Assembly (NCBI GenBank): GCA_037042185.1
Contig: JAXQJY010000032.1
Location: 2,232,001-2,296,000, forward strand
DNA from: Sordariomycetes sp. S80-01Y
Lineage: Eukaryota > Ascomycota > Sordariomycetes
Direction of reading: 5' to 3'
DNA length: 64,000 nt
Both the position numbers and the translations under genes were made by a program. The notes under the pieces were generated by a model. It had not been told where the DNA came from and did not search any database. It worked only from the letters and a program-made list of their open reading frames with translations. Of this stretch, positions 44,190-53,548 are shown piece by piece (the first letter of the stretch is position 1; each line of letters opens with the position of its first letter).

Positions 44190-45476
44190 TCACAAGAGAC
44201 CCAGCAAGAGCGTGGTCGCTGGTAGGGTCGGATCAAAGCCGCTGCCACTCGGTCCGTCGTTGCCAGTATTGTGATCTGAGCTCTGCCCTGCTGCTTGTTG
44301 CGTCCTGGCTCGGGACGATGTTCTAAACTCCACCGTTGGGCGACAGCTTCCTTGTTCGGGCTGTAGCTGTTCTCCCAAAACTGATTGTTCGTCTGAGTGA
44401 GTATCTTTCTCCTGCCTATCTCGCCCGCCATGACCCTTTTCTCTAAACCGCTTCAGTAGCTCACAGAGCTTGAACGAACTGTCCCATACAATGCGCCTGG
44501 CTCTCTGGCCTAATTTGCTGCAACATTGGAAGCATGCATATGTCTTGTTCGCGCCGTACGGAAAGAGAAGCTCTTCGTCCTTGGCCACATCTCTTCTCAG
44601 ACTGGCGGTAATCTTCCAAGGGTGGTTGGACTCAACCTGGTCGACCCTGCAGTTGGAGTGCTGCTCACAGGCGTGATTCAGCTTGCATGGATGCAGATAG
44701 ATCAGAGCGCGATCACGGTCGCGGGTGTGGTCGTCGTGTCGAAAGGCATATTTGCCCACGAAATTGTTGAGCTTCCTCTTCTCACGACGGGTGAGACTCA
44801 TCGAGGAAATGTCACCGACCTGCTCCGTAAACACTCGCTTGACCTGATCCCTCTTGTAGTGGTCCAGTCTGCTCCAGTCCTCGACGACTGTGCATCCGCG
44901 ATGACGCCCAAACATGGTTTTGTGATGCCTACAGGACAACCAAGCGTTCTCACGTAGGATAATCTCGTCCTTCTGAAGTGGCTGAAGAGCGAACACCCCC
45001 ACCCCTTTGGCCTTTTCGCTGCGGCGTATTTCAAGGCGTCCCTGGAAGGGCGGCGTTGCCGGGCGTGCTCCATCTGACGGGTAGGAAACCCGAGGCCCTG
45101 CGTTTGGGAGCACCTCACTATCATTATTGTCCGATTCCAGGTGAGGCAAAACGTTCCCGTCTAATAGGGCCGGCTCAGCGTCCACATTAGTATTCCTTGA
45201 TCTATTTGCCGAGCCCATGGAGCCCTGTGTAGGAAGCGAACGAGCTGGCAGCGCTTCCCTGGAATGTGGGCGGCTGTTAGGTGCTTGGGGAAGCTGATCT
45301 TGACTGGAAGGTTCCGAAGATTGACCATGGGTGCGCTTGGTGAGATGACTCCATGAATTGCCCACAGCCTTCTTGAAGTCTTGAGATTTGTGTTTCACAG
45401 CTTCCCGAAAGCCAACCCGGGGTTCAGTGTCAACTGCCACAGGCTGGGCCGACGATTCAACATGGCACGATGTCAT
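44190..45476 (-). CDS. SET-domain protein
   Basis: Single exon, 428 aa from the ATG at 45476. The SET domain spans about residues 148-310: LEIRRSEKAKGVGVFALQPL, EIILRENAWL, LNHACEQHSNCRV (equivalent of the NHSCxPN motif) and LLFPYGANKTYACFQC (equivalent of ELxFDYG followed by a post-SET-like cysteine cluster). SET proteins methylate lysines using S-adenosylmethionine. The pseudoknot is recognisable but both motifs deviate from the strict consensus, so activity is uncertain. The first 145 residues and the last 100 are disordered and polar. Convergent with RPS15, 213 bp between stops. The N-terminus may be longer if an upstream exon exists. Confidence 0.8.
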   Translation of the reverse strand: MTSCHVESSAQPVAVDTEPRVGFREAVKHKSQDFKKAVGNSWSHLTKRTHGQSSEPSSQDQLPQAPNSRPHSREALPARSLPTQGSMGSANRSRNTNVDAEPALLDGNVLPHLESDNNDSEVLPNAGPRVSYPSDGARPATPPFQGRLEIRRSEKAKGVGVFALQPLQKDEIILRENAWLSCRHHKTMFGRHRGCTVVEDWSRLDHYKRDQVKRVFTEQVGDISSMSLTRREKRKLNNFVGKYAFRHDDHTRDRDRALIYLHPCKLNHACEQHSNCRVDQVESNHPWKITASLRRDVAKDEELLFPYGANKTYACFQCCSKLGQRARRIVWDSSFKLCELLKRFREKGHGGRDRQEKDTHSDEQSVLGEQLQPEQGSCRPTVEFRTSSRARTQQAAGQSSDHNTGNDGPSGSGFDPTLPATTLLLGLL

Positions 45477-45962
45477 GATTCCGTACCGTTGCCAGCTTTT
45501 GCTAAATCTGACGGGCGTAATTGATAGCAATAAGAATCGGAAACCAAGCACAGAGAGTGTGGGAAAGTACTGGATATTGATGAATGAACTTGGTGATGAC
45601 TCGGACGAGGGTAAAACAGCACGAAGCCACAGCGAACGTGACCGAAGGAATGGAACTTGGCGAAGTTGTTGCGCTTGCCCGAAACATGTCAGCCACTGCT
45701 GCTAAGTCAATACGCATCGGATCCTGAGATGGGTAGGAACCAGCCACAGACGGAGGAACCGGCATCGTGACTTCCGTAGGGTCATTACTTGGGGGGAGTT
45801 CCACAGTCCCAGCTTCTTAGAGGCAAGAGAACCGCACGTCGTGTCCAAGGAATCAAGATTAAGCCACGAGCCAAGAGAAGACAAGCGTGATGACAAACGA
45901 AAGAACTCTTTGAGGTCGATTGACGACACGTCTCTAACAGCCAACGCGATAATATACACTCC
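45477..45962. other. Intergenic region between two minus-strand genes
   Basis: About 490 bp. A minus-strand open stretch (45804-45502) contains a hydrophobic segment but lacks any recognised motif and was not called. It should hold the SET-gene promoter. Confidence 0.4.
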
Positions 45963-46574
45963 TCAATTGCTCTCCATGTTCTTGATTTTCCGCTCCTGTT
46001 CCTTGTTGTGCAAGTCCTTGTAGTGCGCCACGGCGGCATCGATGTTGTTGATGTGTCCAGCACGGATGTTGCGGTTGCAGTGCGACTGCAGAGCCCTGCA
46101 GCAGAGGTTAGCTGGACCAGTCCGTCTTGGCTATCTCGCATCACGTACTCGGGGTAGGCGACGTCAACCCAACGGTTCTTCGGCGTCTCGTTTTCGAAAA
46201 GGTTGCGGTCGAAACCAGCCTGCTTCGCCGCCAGGGAGTGGGCTGCGTTCATCTCTTCCCAGTCCTTTGGTGACGACGTCCACCGCTCGATAGCCTTGGT
46301 GATGCCGGACTCGTCGCCCTGACGGGGGGCGAACTGGTAGAGGAGAACACTGCCAAGCGCTGCGCTGATGAGGGCAATTGATCCTTTCTGTTTCCCGATC
46401 TGTTAGCAACTGTTCGTTCATCGCGGGGCTGCGCATCGCGGGCGAGGGTTTTCTGTTGCGTACACCAAAGGATTCGCTGGCACCCTCGGAGTGGTGGTGG
46501 TCTGAGGCGTAGGATCGTGTGCTCCGCGGCAGCTGGCGAGCTAGGCAGCGCGCCCTTTGTCGTGCGGCGAACAT
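45963..46574 (-). CDS. Mitochondrial complex I accessory subunit, 17.8-kDa type
   Basis: Three exons on the minus strand: 46574..46464, 46387..46145 and 46085..45963, together 158 aa (about 18 kDa). The N-terminus MFAARQRARCLARQLPRSTR is a strong mitochondrial presequence. One hydrophobic span follows (GSIALISAALGSVLLYQFAP). The rest, WEEMNAAHSLAAKQAGFDRN, LFENETPKNRWVDVAYPEY and RNIRAGHINNIDAAVAHYKD, fits the fungal NADH-ubiquinone oxidoreductase 17.8-kDa subunit. Splice sites: donor GTACGC after FG, acceptor ACAG before KGSIAL; the second acceptor at 46086 was chosen because it keeps frame into SHCNRNIRAGH. The assignment rests on remembered family features. Confidence 0.8.
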
Positions 46575-48370
46575 GTTGGAGGGTTGGCGTCGTCAATTGG
46601 CGTTGCAATCCTTGGGGTTCAATTCAAGCTGGAGGTGGTCGTGGATGAGGTCGTCGCCAGACCGAACCACGACCCGCATTACATAAGCCACGTTTGACCA
46701 ATAGCGCAGAGCACATTTCATTCAGCAAACCGGAGCCGAAACGGGGTTCGAGCTCGGTGTAGAATCCCAGTTCGCTTGCTGGACAAGCCTATATTTGCCC
46801 AGGACTACTTGAACATGAAGTGCTTGCCATCAAGTGACATGGCGCATGGAACAGGCCCGGTGCTGTCTCATCCGGCGCAGCTGGTGCTCACCGGTCCCGG
46901 CTTGAGCAGTAGTAGCCAGCTTGCCAGCGCACAATCCGCCCAAAGTCCTCTGTGAGAGGTCAAGTTCAACCGCGAAATGCAACCACAGCGGCTTGCATCT
47001 GACCTATCGGGCATTCTCATGGGCGACGCCCGCCCGAAGGAGGCAGACACTCAGGCAATTCCTGTGAACCACACTCGTTTGTTTCTTAGTTTGCACATTT
47101 CAGGACCGATCAGGCTTCTTGGCTGCTGCACAGAACATCTATGGTTTCTACACGGTTCCTCCAACCACTGACGTTCACCACTGGCGGATATGTGATGAAA
47201 CTGGCTTCTGCAACCTCATTATGATGTCCAGATGGAGATCAGCAGGTTTATGCGACGACAGCAGGGAGGAGGCGTCGAACTCAAAGCCGGAAGCTAGCCG
47301 GCGTTCCGAGACTGCAGCCTGCCATCTTACCCGTGCCCATTGCAGAGACACAGAGACATGCCGGTAGCGACATTACGGGTGGCGTTCAAGTACCACAGAA
47401 TGCGCAAGCAGGCGTACTCCCCGCTTCGCGGCAGGTTCCATTCCTGGGGCGCTCAGGCTCACTTAGCCTAGCCTCCATGGCTGGCCACCTTGGACAATCT
47501 CGACGCTAACAAGAGGGGAAACCTGCCGCGGTATCCAAGGACGCCTCTCTGGAATACCATGCGACGGGAGGACTGAGGATTGGATTCGAAGAAACCCCGC
47601 TGGGCCTTTCTACAGGAATGTGGGACGTAAGCTCGCCCTGGCCATAAGCTCAGACGCCTCGAACCTTGTCCCAGCTCGCCCAAGTGCCCGCCAGCCGCGT
47701 GGCAGCGTGGCATCAACAACGGTGTCTCCGCAGCAGCGGATGCATTAGACCGGTCTCCGGGACGTAATAGTGTCGTGCCGTGGGGAAATGGCTCGTCTAA
47801 GCTTGTCGAGTTGCAATGATGGCATACATACAGGTATATGACCGCAGTGAGGGGTGTCCCTGGTTTCTCACCGGCCCTCCAAGAGGAAGGCGCAGGTCTT
47901 CGAATTCCTGAACCCTGCTTCGAAGACCCTATTGACTTTCCTGGTCTCCCATGCTCCTATGGAGGGCCTATCATACACCCTAGGTTAGATAGGCCCGTGT
48001 TGAGGGGGGTGTCGTCATCCAGCAGTCACAAGCCACTCCCCCAAGTGAGTGGCACAAACCCTATCAACTGAGGCTCGACTTCGGTTTTTGTCGTATTGGG
48101 CATTTCCTGCCGGTCTAGAACCGGTTGAAGGTCGACGTCCAGAGGTCGCGTTGCGTGTAAGAACGTCAAGCTTTGTATAAGAGGAACCGCAACTCCAGCG
48201 AGCGCCGTCTTGGGGCGAAAGGTTATAAAGGGACACCGAATCTCGAGAGGAGAAGAGAGAACGCCTTCTGCATCATCAGAACCCTTGTTTCGCTATTCCC
48301 GTCTACCTGCAGCTGACCCTATTCACCGACTGCCACCAGCCGATGAGCTTGATCCCGGTCAAACTCCAGC
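46575..48370. other. Gene-poor region, 1.8 kb
   Basis: No exon chain, RNA gene or transposon feature was recognised on either strand. A TATA-like TATAAAG at 48224-48230 lies about 140 bp before the next small gene. The left end should hold the complex I subunit promoter. Confidence 0.45.
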
Positions 48371-48688
48371 ATGTGCCATCGGATCGTTGCCGAGAAGGTG
48401 TGCGAGGACTGCGGCTGCAAGACGGGCGAGACAGTCATTGACTTCGATGCCTGCTCGCGAAGGTGCACGACTCCCACCTACCGTCTCCATCCCGAGCCCC
48501 TGGAACTCATCTGCGCACTCTGCGTAGCTGCATGGACACCCGACTCCGAGTCTTCTGCTGGCAGTGAGGACCCGAACCTCAGCATCTTCCCGAGCCCGTT
48601 CGCAATGACAGCTCAAAAAATGTCGTCAAGAAGGAGTAGCTCGATTAGCACAATAGCGTCTATCGGTGGGTCATCAGGGACCAAGTGA
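48371..48688 (+). CDS. Small cysteine-rich protein, function unknown
   Basis: Single exon, 105 aa. The first half has cysteines in paired spacing (MCHRI, CEDCGC, ACSRRC, ICALC), suggesting a small zinc-binding fold; fungi have many unstudied proteins starting MC-x-K/R-I with such pairs. The C-terminal half is Ser-rich (SSRRSSSISTIASIGGSSGT). No signal peptide, so it is intracellular if real, which argues against a secreted effector. A TATA-like element lies at a suitable distance upstream. Evidence for coding is composition and Cys pattern only. Confidence 0.5.
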   Translation: MCHRIVAEKVCEDCGCKTGETVIDFDACSRRCTTPTYRLHPEPLELICALCVAAWTPDSESSAGSEDPNLSIFPSPFAMTAQKMSSRRSSSISTIASIGGSSGTK

Positions 48689-49433
48689 GAACATGGGCAG
48701 GATGGTCTCTTGGAGGAAGGGGTTTGCGTATGGATGTTATTGGTTTACCAGCTTCGGGCAGCAAAGCCTGTCTCGAAGCAATGGTTGCATGAGAGAAGAG
48801 TCAAGACCGGTAAGGGTCAAGGTGACCGGGAAAAGAAATGTACGCAGCCACGGCACGCTGCATGGTGACGGGAGGAGCTCCGTCTTGTTGATTCTGTAGC
48901 GCTATGCAGTAGTACGACCTGCAGGCGAGCTTAGACAGGCATCGTGCATCAGACCACGGCCCAGGAACTCGGGCAATAAATCCGCCATCAGTACCCTGAA
49001 TCGAGCAACACCCCCAGACTAGCTCATTGACAATTGGAAGCCCCTTCGTCTCGATAAAAGCCCTTGCTGCAAGCCTCTTTGCCCGCTTTGTTACACCAAC
49101 TCCAACCTCCAGGGGCCGGCACTGACGAGTCCCCGGTCTCATGCATCGTGTCTGCCGCTGACCAACTACTGCTTGCACAGCGATTGAGCATCAATTGCGA
49201 CTTCTCGACCAGTGGAGATGAGATCGGGCAAGACTGCCGTGCAAACAGTCATGAGCCGGCTTGTGCCTGGCCATGAATCTGCCTACGTCTCCTCCAAAAT
49301 CTGACGTCGACTAACGAGGCGCTGAACCTGACCACGCCTGACCTTGATTCCAGCCGTCCCGCTCGTCCCAGCCAGCTTCACTCACGCTATTTATGGACTA
49401 GCTTAAAACCAATTGTCCTGAACCATCGTTGCT
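48689..49433. other. Intergenic region
   Basis: About 745 bp. No gene recognised; it leads into the Nudix-like gene. Confidence 0.45.
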
Positions 49434-50735
49434 ATGGAGGGAATCACGATTCTTCCGCGGCCGTATAAGGCAATGGACTCGGCAATTGAAGATGTTGCAA
49501 GATTTGCGATACCACAGACTTCCTCAGCAAGCCATTCTCGGAAGCACAGGGCTCAGACGAACAGAGCGAGCATGCGCGGATCAGAGATGAGGTTATCGCC
49601 CATGTTGGAGGTTGTACGCAAGAAATGGTACAACTTCTCGTTTGAGGATAAGGATGATTACTGGAGGCTAGACTTGAGCTCCTACGACAAACCTATCGGC
49701 TACATTAAGAAGGAGATCTGCGACAACACGACGTGGCCGGAGGGCTACTTCCGGCTTGACTGCGGCAAAAAGACTATCACAGTACAGAAAGAGCATGCCA
49801 ACCAGGCATTCGTTGAACTGTATCGTTTGAACAAGGACCTTCGCGGCGGAGACAGATCGACAGGCAATAAGGCCATGGACTTCTATGATAAAAAGACAGG
49901 CGACAAGTGGTTCCAGATTGGAAGCTACCAGAACGTTGATACGGCAACATGGGACATCGAGAATGACGAAATCCGCGATTACCACCCAATCTTGATTTCC
50001 GGCCATTCAAAACTTGGAGACCTTGGCTTGAAGGTCCCTTCACCTATAAGAGGATGTCTTGGAATACTCACGGCCGGCATTCATGTGAATATCTACAGCA
50101 CCAATGCCTCGAATGAAGTCAGCAAGATATGGGTCTCCCAAAGGGCTTCAACCCAGTCGTATCCATTTTGCTTTGATCAGTGCATTGCAGGCGGCATGGA
50201 GATCAAACACGAGCTCAACCCGTACAAGAATCTTTGGTTTGAGGCTGAAGAGGAGTCGATGTACCAAATCAAGAAGGGCGAGAGCGGCCTCGAGCTTTGG
50301 TCGCCTAAATGTGATGGTAACCTGCCTAGATGTATAGGTGTGGTTAGCTCAACGGTCCATCGCATTTACTTCTTCACTGAGAAGACGGACGAGTACGTTG
50401 GAGACGCCGAGAGGGGCCACGTTGAATTCGGCATGCGGTTCTGCTTCGACATCGAGATTGATTCCGACGAGACCCCTCACCACAACCCTGCCGACCATTC
50501 TAGCACAGGCTTCAAGGAACAATCAGTGGAAGATATCGAGGACACGCTCAGAGCGGGGTTATGGAAGCCGAACTGCGGACTGGTCATGATCGACTTCCTT
50601 CGTCGCCATAATCTGCTGGCAGATTGCGACGTGAGAGCAATGGAGGTCCTGAGTAACCCAGAATTCATGCCGCTTAGCCTCCCCATCCCCAAATTTGACG
50701 AAAGGATTCCAGAGCATAAGTTCAAGGAGATGTGA
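49434..50735 (+). CDS. Nudix-like protein, thiamine pyrophosphokinase-related (DUF4743 type)
   Basis: Single exon, 433 aa. The layout follows fungal and plant Nudix proteins related to thiamine pyrophosphokinase: a DUF4743-like N-terminal half (about residues 60-200, with KPIGYIKKEICDNTTWPEGY), then RGCLGILTAGIHVNIYST, KIWVSQRASTQSYPF and IAGGMEIKHELNPYKNLWFE, ending EDTLRAGLWKPNCGLVMIDF. In the Nudix box (residues 253-275) the Gly, first Glu and E270/E273/E274 are kept, but the usual Arg before the Glu cluster is Phe269 and the box appears one residue longer. This predicts altered or lost pyrophosphatase activity. The first 55 residues look disordered. Family assignment is by remembered motif order. 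Confidence 0.75.
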   Translation: MEGITILPRPYKAMDSAIEDVARFAIPQTSSASHSRKHRAQTNRASMRGSEMRLSPMLEVVRKKWYNFSFEDKDDYWRLDLSSYDKPIGYIKKEICDNTTWPEGYFRLDCGKKTITVQKEHANQAFVELYRLNKDLRGGDRSTGNKAMDFYDKKTGDKWFQIGSYQNVDTATWDIENDEIRDYHPILISGHSKLGDLGLKVPSPIRGCLGILTAGIHVNIYSTNASNEVSKIWVSQRASTQSYPFCFDQCIAGGMEIKHELNPYKNLWFEAEEESMYQIKKGESGLELWSPKCDGNLPRCIGVVSSTVHRIYFFTEKTDEYVGDAERGHVEFGMRFCFDIEIDSDETPHHNPADHSSTGFKEQSVEDIEDTLRAGLWKPNCGLVMIDFLRRHNLLADCDVRAMEVLSNPEFMPLSLPIPKFDERIPEHKFKEM

Positions 50736-51920
50736 TCTGATTGCGGCATTCTATCAGCCTTTCAATGGTATTTCCCGTGGGGAAGAGAGACGAATCCGCC
50801 GTTTGACCTAATGTGTTTGGTTGGGACAGTATCAATATGAATGCAACTTGATAAGAAAAAAAATACCATACAGACCAGAAAAATAAATCGATTTATTATA
50901 GACCACTTCGCCTTTAGTGAACGTGTACACTCAACAATGGCCATAGCGACTGGGGCCGCTGTATAGCAAAACAGTTGGGACCCGCCCGGTGTCTGGGTTA
51001 TGACGTTTGAGTTAATTCAATCTTAGGCAAGCATATTAATTTATTGATTTAGATTGTGGCCCAAGTAGAACAGGTTAGACGGTGCTCAGCTTTTCAGCTT
51101 TGAAAGCGTCGGTAACGTTGCGTGCTTCCGGGTCGCCACACTCTATAGGCGCTCGTCATCACTCAAGCAAGACCACCAACGATTTGAGAACTCCGCAGAC
51201 GGCGCGCAAAGCCCATCGAGGTCGCTTTTGGCTACAGGCTATTGAAGTCTATGGCTGAAGAGGGGTTTATTTCAGCTGTAGGTGCCCACTCCTCTCGCCG
51301 ACTCAGGCGAGCTGACCTTGCATAACAGCGTGCTGTGGCGGATGGAATCACTCTGGTGGACTGGAGAGTCCAAACCTGCACCTACCAGGCCCTCTCCAGA
51401 AGCAAGCTTGTCTACCAGGAGTCCTTTGTCATCACCTTGCCGGCACGCTACGCCTTCTACTTGTCCGCCGCTCCGATCATTCAGCCGCAGGGAAATGAAC
51501 GAATTGCATTATGTGTCCACTCATCAACTGAAAGATGCTGTGCGAGGTGACAGGCGCATCATGCCGTGTAAAAAGGGGGTGATGTTGAAGCCTAAGAGGC
51601 AGCAAGTATTCCGAGCCAGTAGGAATGCACCCAAATAAGCGCCACTGTGCGCTTATTGACACACGGTACGGAGCACTGTACTCGTGTCATCAGCCCGCCC
51701 TCTTCTCCTCGAATCGAAGATCTTTGATCGTCGGGTCAGTTCCCGAGGCGATCATACGTTTCACTCGCTTTAAAGTGGTGCATAAGCCGCCGGACATTCG
51801 CTTATATATCTCCCCATCACGGTTGCTTCTCTCAAGTCTGCCCTCTCTAAACTCACCGCCAAGGACTCGTCCTCTTCCCCTTCGTCACCCCAACAGATAT
51901 CGATCAGGTCGAGATCTCAG
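50736..51920. other. Intergenic region, 1.2 kb
   Basis: A/T-rich to about 51060, then mixed. No gene recognised. A TATATAT element at 51803-51809 followed by a pyrimidine-rich leader is the likely core promoter of the next gene. Confidence 0.5.
51803..51809 (+). promoter_or_regulatory. TATA box of the 509-aa oxidoreductase gene
   Basis: TATATAT, 118 bp upstream of the ATG at 51921, followed by a CT-rich leader of the type seen near fungal transcription starts. Confidence 0.4.
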
Positions 51921-53450
51921 ATGGAGCCGATACCCAAGCCAGAAATGTCTTCAGACCCTCCGCGCTTCATAGTCATCGGGGCGGGATCTCGAGGCACAAA
52001 TTACACCGAAGCAACCTTTGCCGCGAGCAACGGTGTCATCACAGCCATCGCTGAGCCTATCAAGTCAAAGCGGGACAGATTGGGAAAGAAATATGTCTGG
52101 GGCGACGAGGGGCCTAAGGAAGGTCAAGCTTTTGACAATTGGAGAGAGTTTTTGGCGTATGAGACCGAGAGACGGAAGAGGGAGGAGAACGGCGAGGATG
52201 TCCCGAAGGGTGTGGATGGTGCTTTTGTTTGTGTGATGGATGAGATGCACCGCGAAGCCGTTGTTGGTCTTGCGCCGCTCAACATTCACATAATGTGTGA
52301 AAAGCCCCTGGCATGCTCGCTTGAGGATTGTTTGGAGATGTATCGCGCTTTGAAGCCCTTGACGACGAAGGTCTTCTCCATCGGACACGTTCTACGGTAC
52401 AGCCCGCATAACAAGATGCTTCGCAAACTACTCGTTGAGGACAAAGTCATTGGAGAAATTAATAGCGTGGTGCACACAGAGCCTGTGGGATGGTGGCACT
52501 ACACCCACTCATATGTCAGAGGGAACTGGAGGAGATCGGACACCACTGGACCCTCGCTGCTCACGAAGAGCTGCCACGACATTGATCTTTTGCTATGGCT
52601 GCTGTGCTCTCCAGAGAAATCTGGTGAGGGAGAAAATCATCTGCCGACATCAGTGTATTCGACTGGCGGGCTGCAGTACTTCAAGAAGAGCCGCAAGCCC
52701 AAGGCAGCCGGCGCAGCAACTAACTGTACCAAGTGCCCCCTTGGTGACGAAGGGTGCAAATACTCGGCCAAGAATGTGTACATTGGGACCCAGGCTAAGG
52801 GCCTAGGTACCGGCAACTCTCGATGGCCCGTCAACATCGTCGTCCACGATATTGAGGATTACGCCTCTAAAGACGACCAGGTTGCCGTTATGACGAAGGC
52901 TCTAGAGGAGGACTACGACGAAAACACACCAGACTCAGAGATTAAAGCGAGAAATTGGTTCGGTCGCTGCGTCTTCGAATCAGACAACAACGTCTGCGAC
53001 GACGAATTCGTGACCATCACCTGGGACGAGACCGACACCCAACCGGCCAAGAGGGTCGCGTTCCACATGGTCGCCCAGACAATTCAACAATGCGATCGAT
53101 ACGCAAACTACTACGGAGAACACGGCGAAATATACTGCGATTCCAATGAGATCAGGTGGACTAACTTCGAGACCAAGCATGTCGAGTCGTACTGGCCAAA
53201 GATTGAGCACGCTGGCCACGGTGGTGGAGATTATGGGCTGACAAGACAATTCGTGCTGGCTTGTGACAAGGTCAAGAATCATGGGTGGGAGTCAGAAAAG
53301 GCACAACATGAGGTTCTCGGCTGTACGCTTGAAGATGTCGTCCGGTCACATGCTATGGTATTTGCGGCTGAGGAATCAAGGCTAGGGAAGAAGATTGTCG
53401 ATTGGGACGAGTACTGGACGAGGGAGGTGGAGAAGGGAATGAAAGTTTGA
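51921..53450 (+). CDS. Gfo/Idh/MocA oxidoreductase with cysteine-motif insertion
   Basis: Single exon, 509 aa, longer than the 330-400 aa usual for the family. The Rossmann motif is GAGSRG (residues 20-25); the catalytic lysine motif is EKP at 127-129 in IMCEKPLACS; LTKSCHDIDLLLWL (about 214-226) supplies the second active-site segment. An insertion at residues 269-279 holds CTKCPLGDEGC, a CX2CX6C arrangement followed by KYSAKNVYIG. Similar Cys motifs occur in some bacterial relatives acting on sugars. Likely an NAD(P)-dependent dehydrogenase of a sugar or cyclitol; substrate unknown. An internal Met at residue 9 could be the start. Confidence 0.9.
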   Translation: MEPIPKPEMSSDPPRFIVIGAGSRGTNYTEATFAASNGVITAIAEPIKSKRDRLGKKYVWGDEGPKEGQAFDNWREFLAYETERRKREENGEDVPKGVDGAFVCVMDEMHREAVVGLAPLNIHIMCEKPLACSLEDCLEMYRALKPLTTKVFSIGHVLRYSPHNKMLRKLLVEDKVIGEINSVVHTEPVGWWHYTHSYVRGNWRRSDTTGPSLLTKSCHDIDLLLWLLCSPEKSGEGENHLPTSVYSTGGLQYFKKSRKPKAAGAATNCTKCPLGDEGCKYSAKNVYIGTQAKGLGTGNSRWPVNIVVHDIEDYASKDDQVAVMTKALEEDYDENTPDSEIKARNWFGRCVFESDNNVCDDEFVTITWDETDTQPAKRVAFHMVAQTIQQCDRYANYYGEHGEIYCDSNEIRWTNFETKHVESYWPKIEHAGHGGGDYGLTRQFVLACDKVKNHGWESEKAQHEVLGCTLEDVVRSHAMVFAAEESRLGKKIVDWDEYWTREVEKGMKV

Positions 53451-53548
53451 CGAGAAATGATCGTTTCTAATTAGTCATGCCAGCAGCTGATGTAATTCCA
53501 TGATGAACTGTTCGAACGAACTGTTCGCGCTATGCTCTATCGTGCGGC

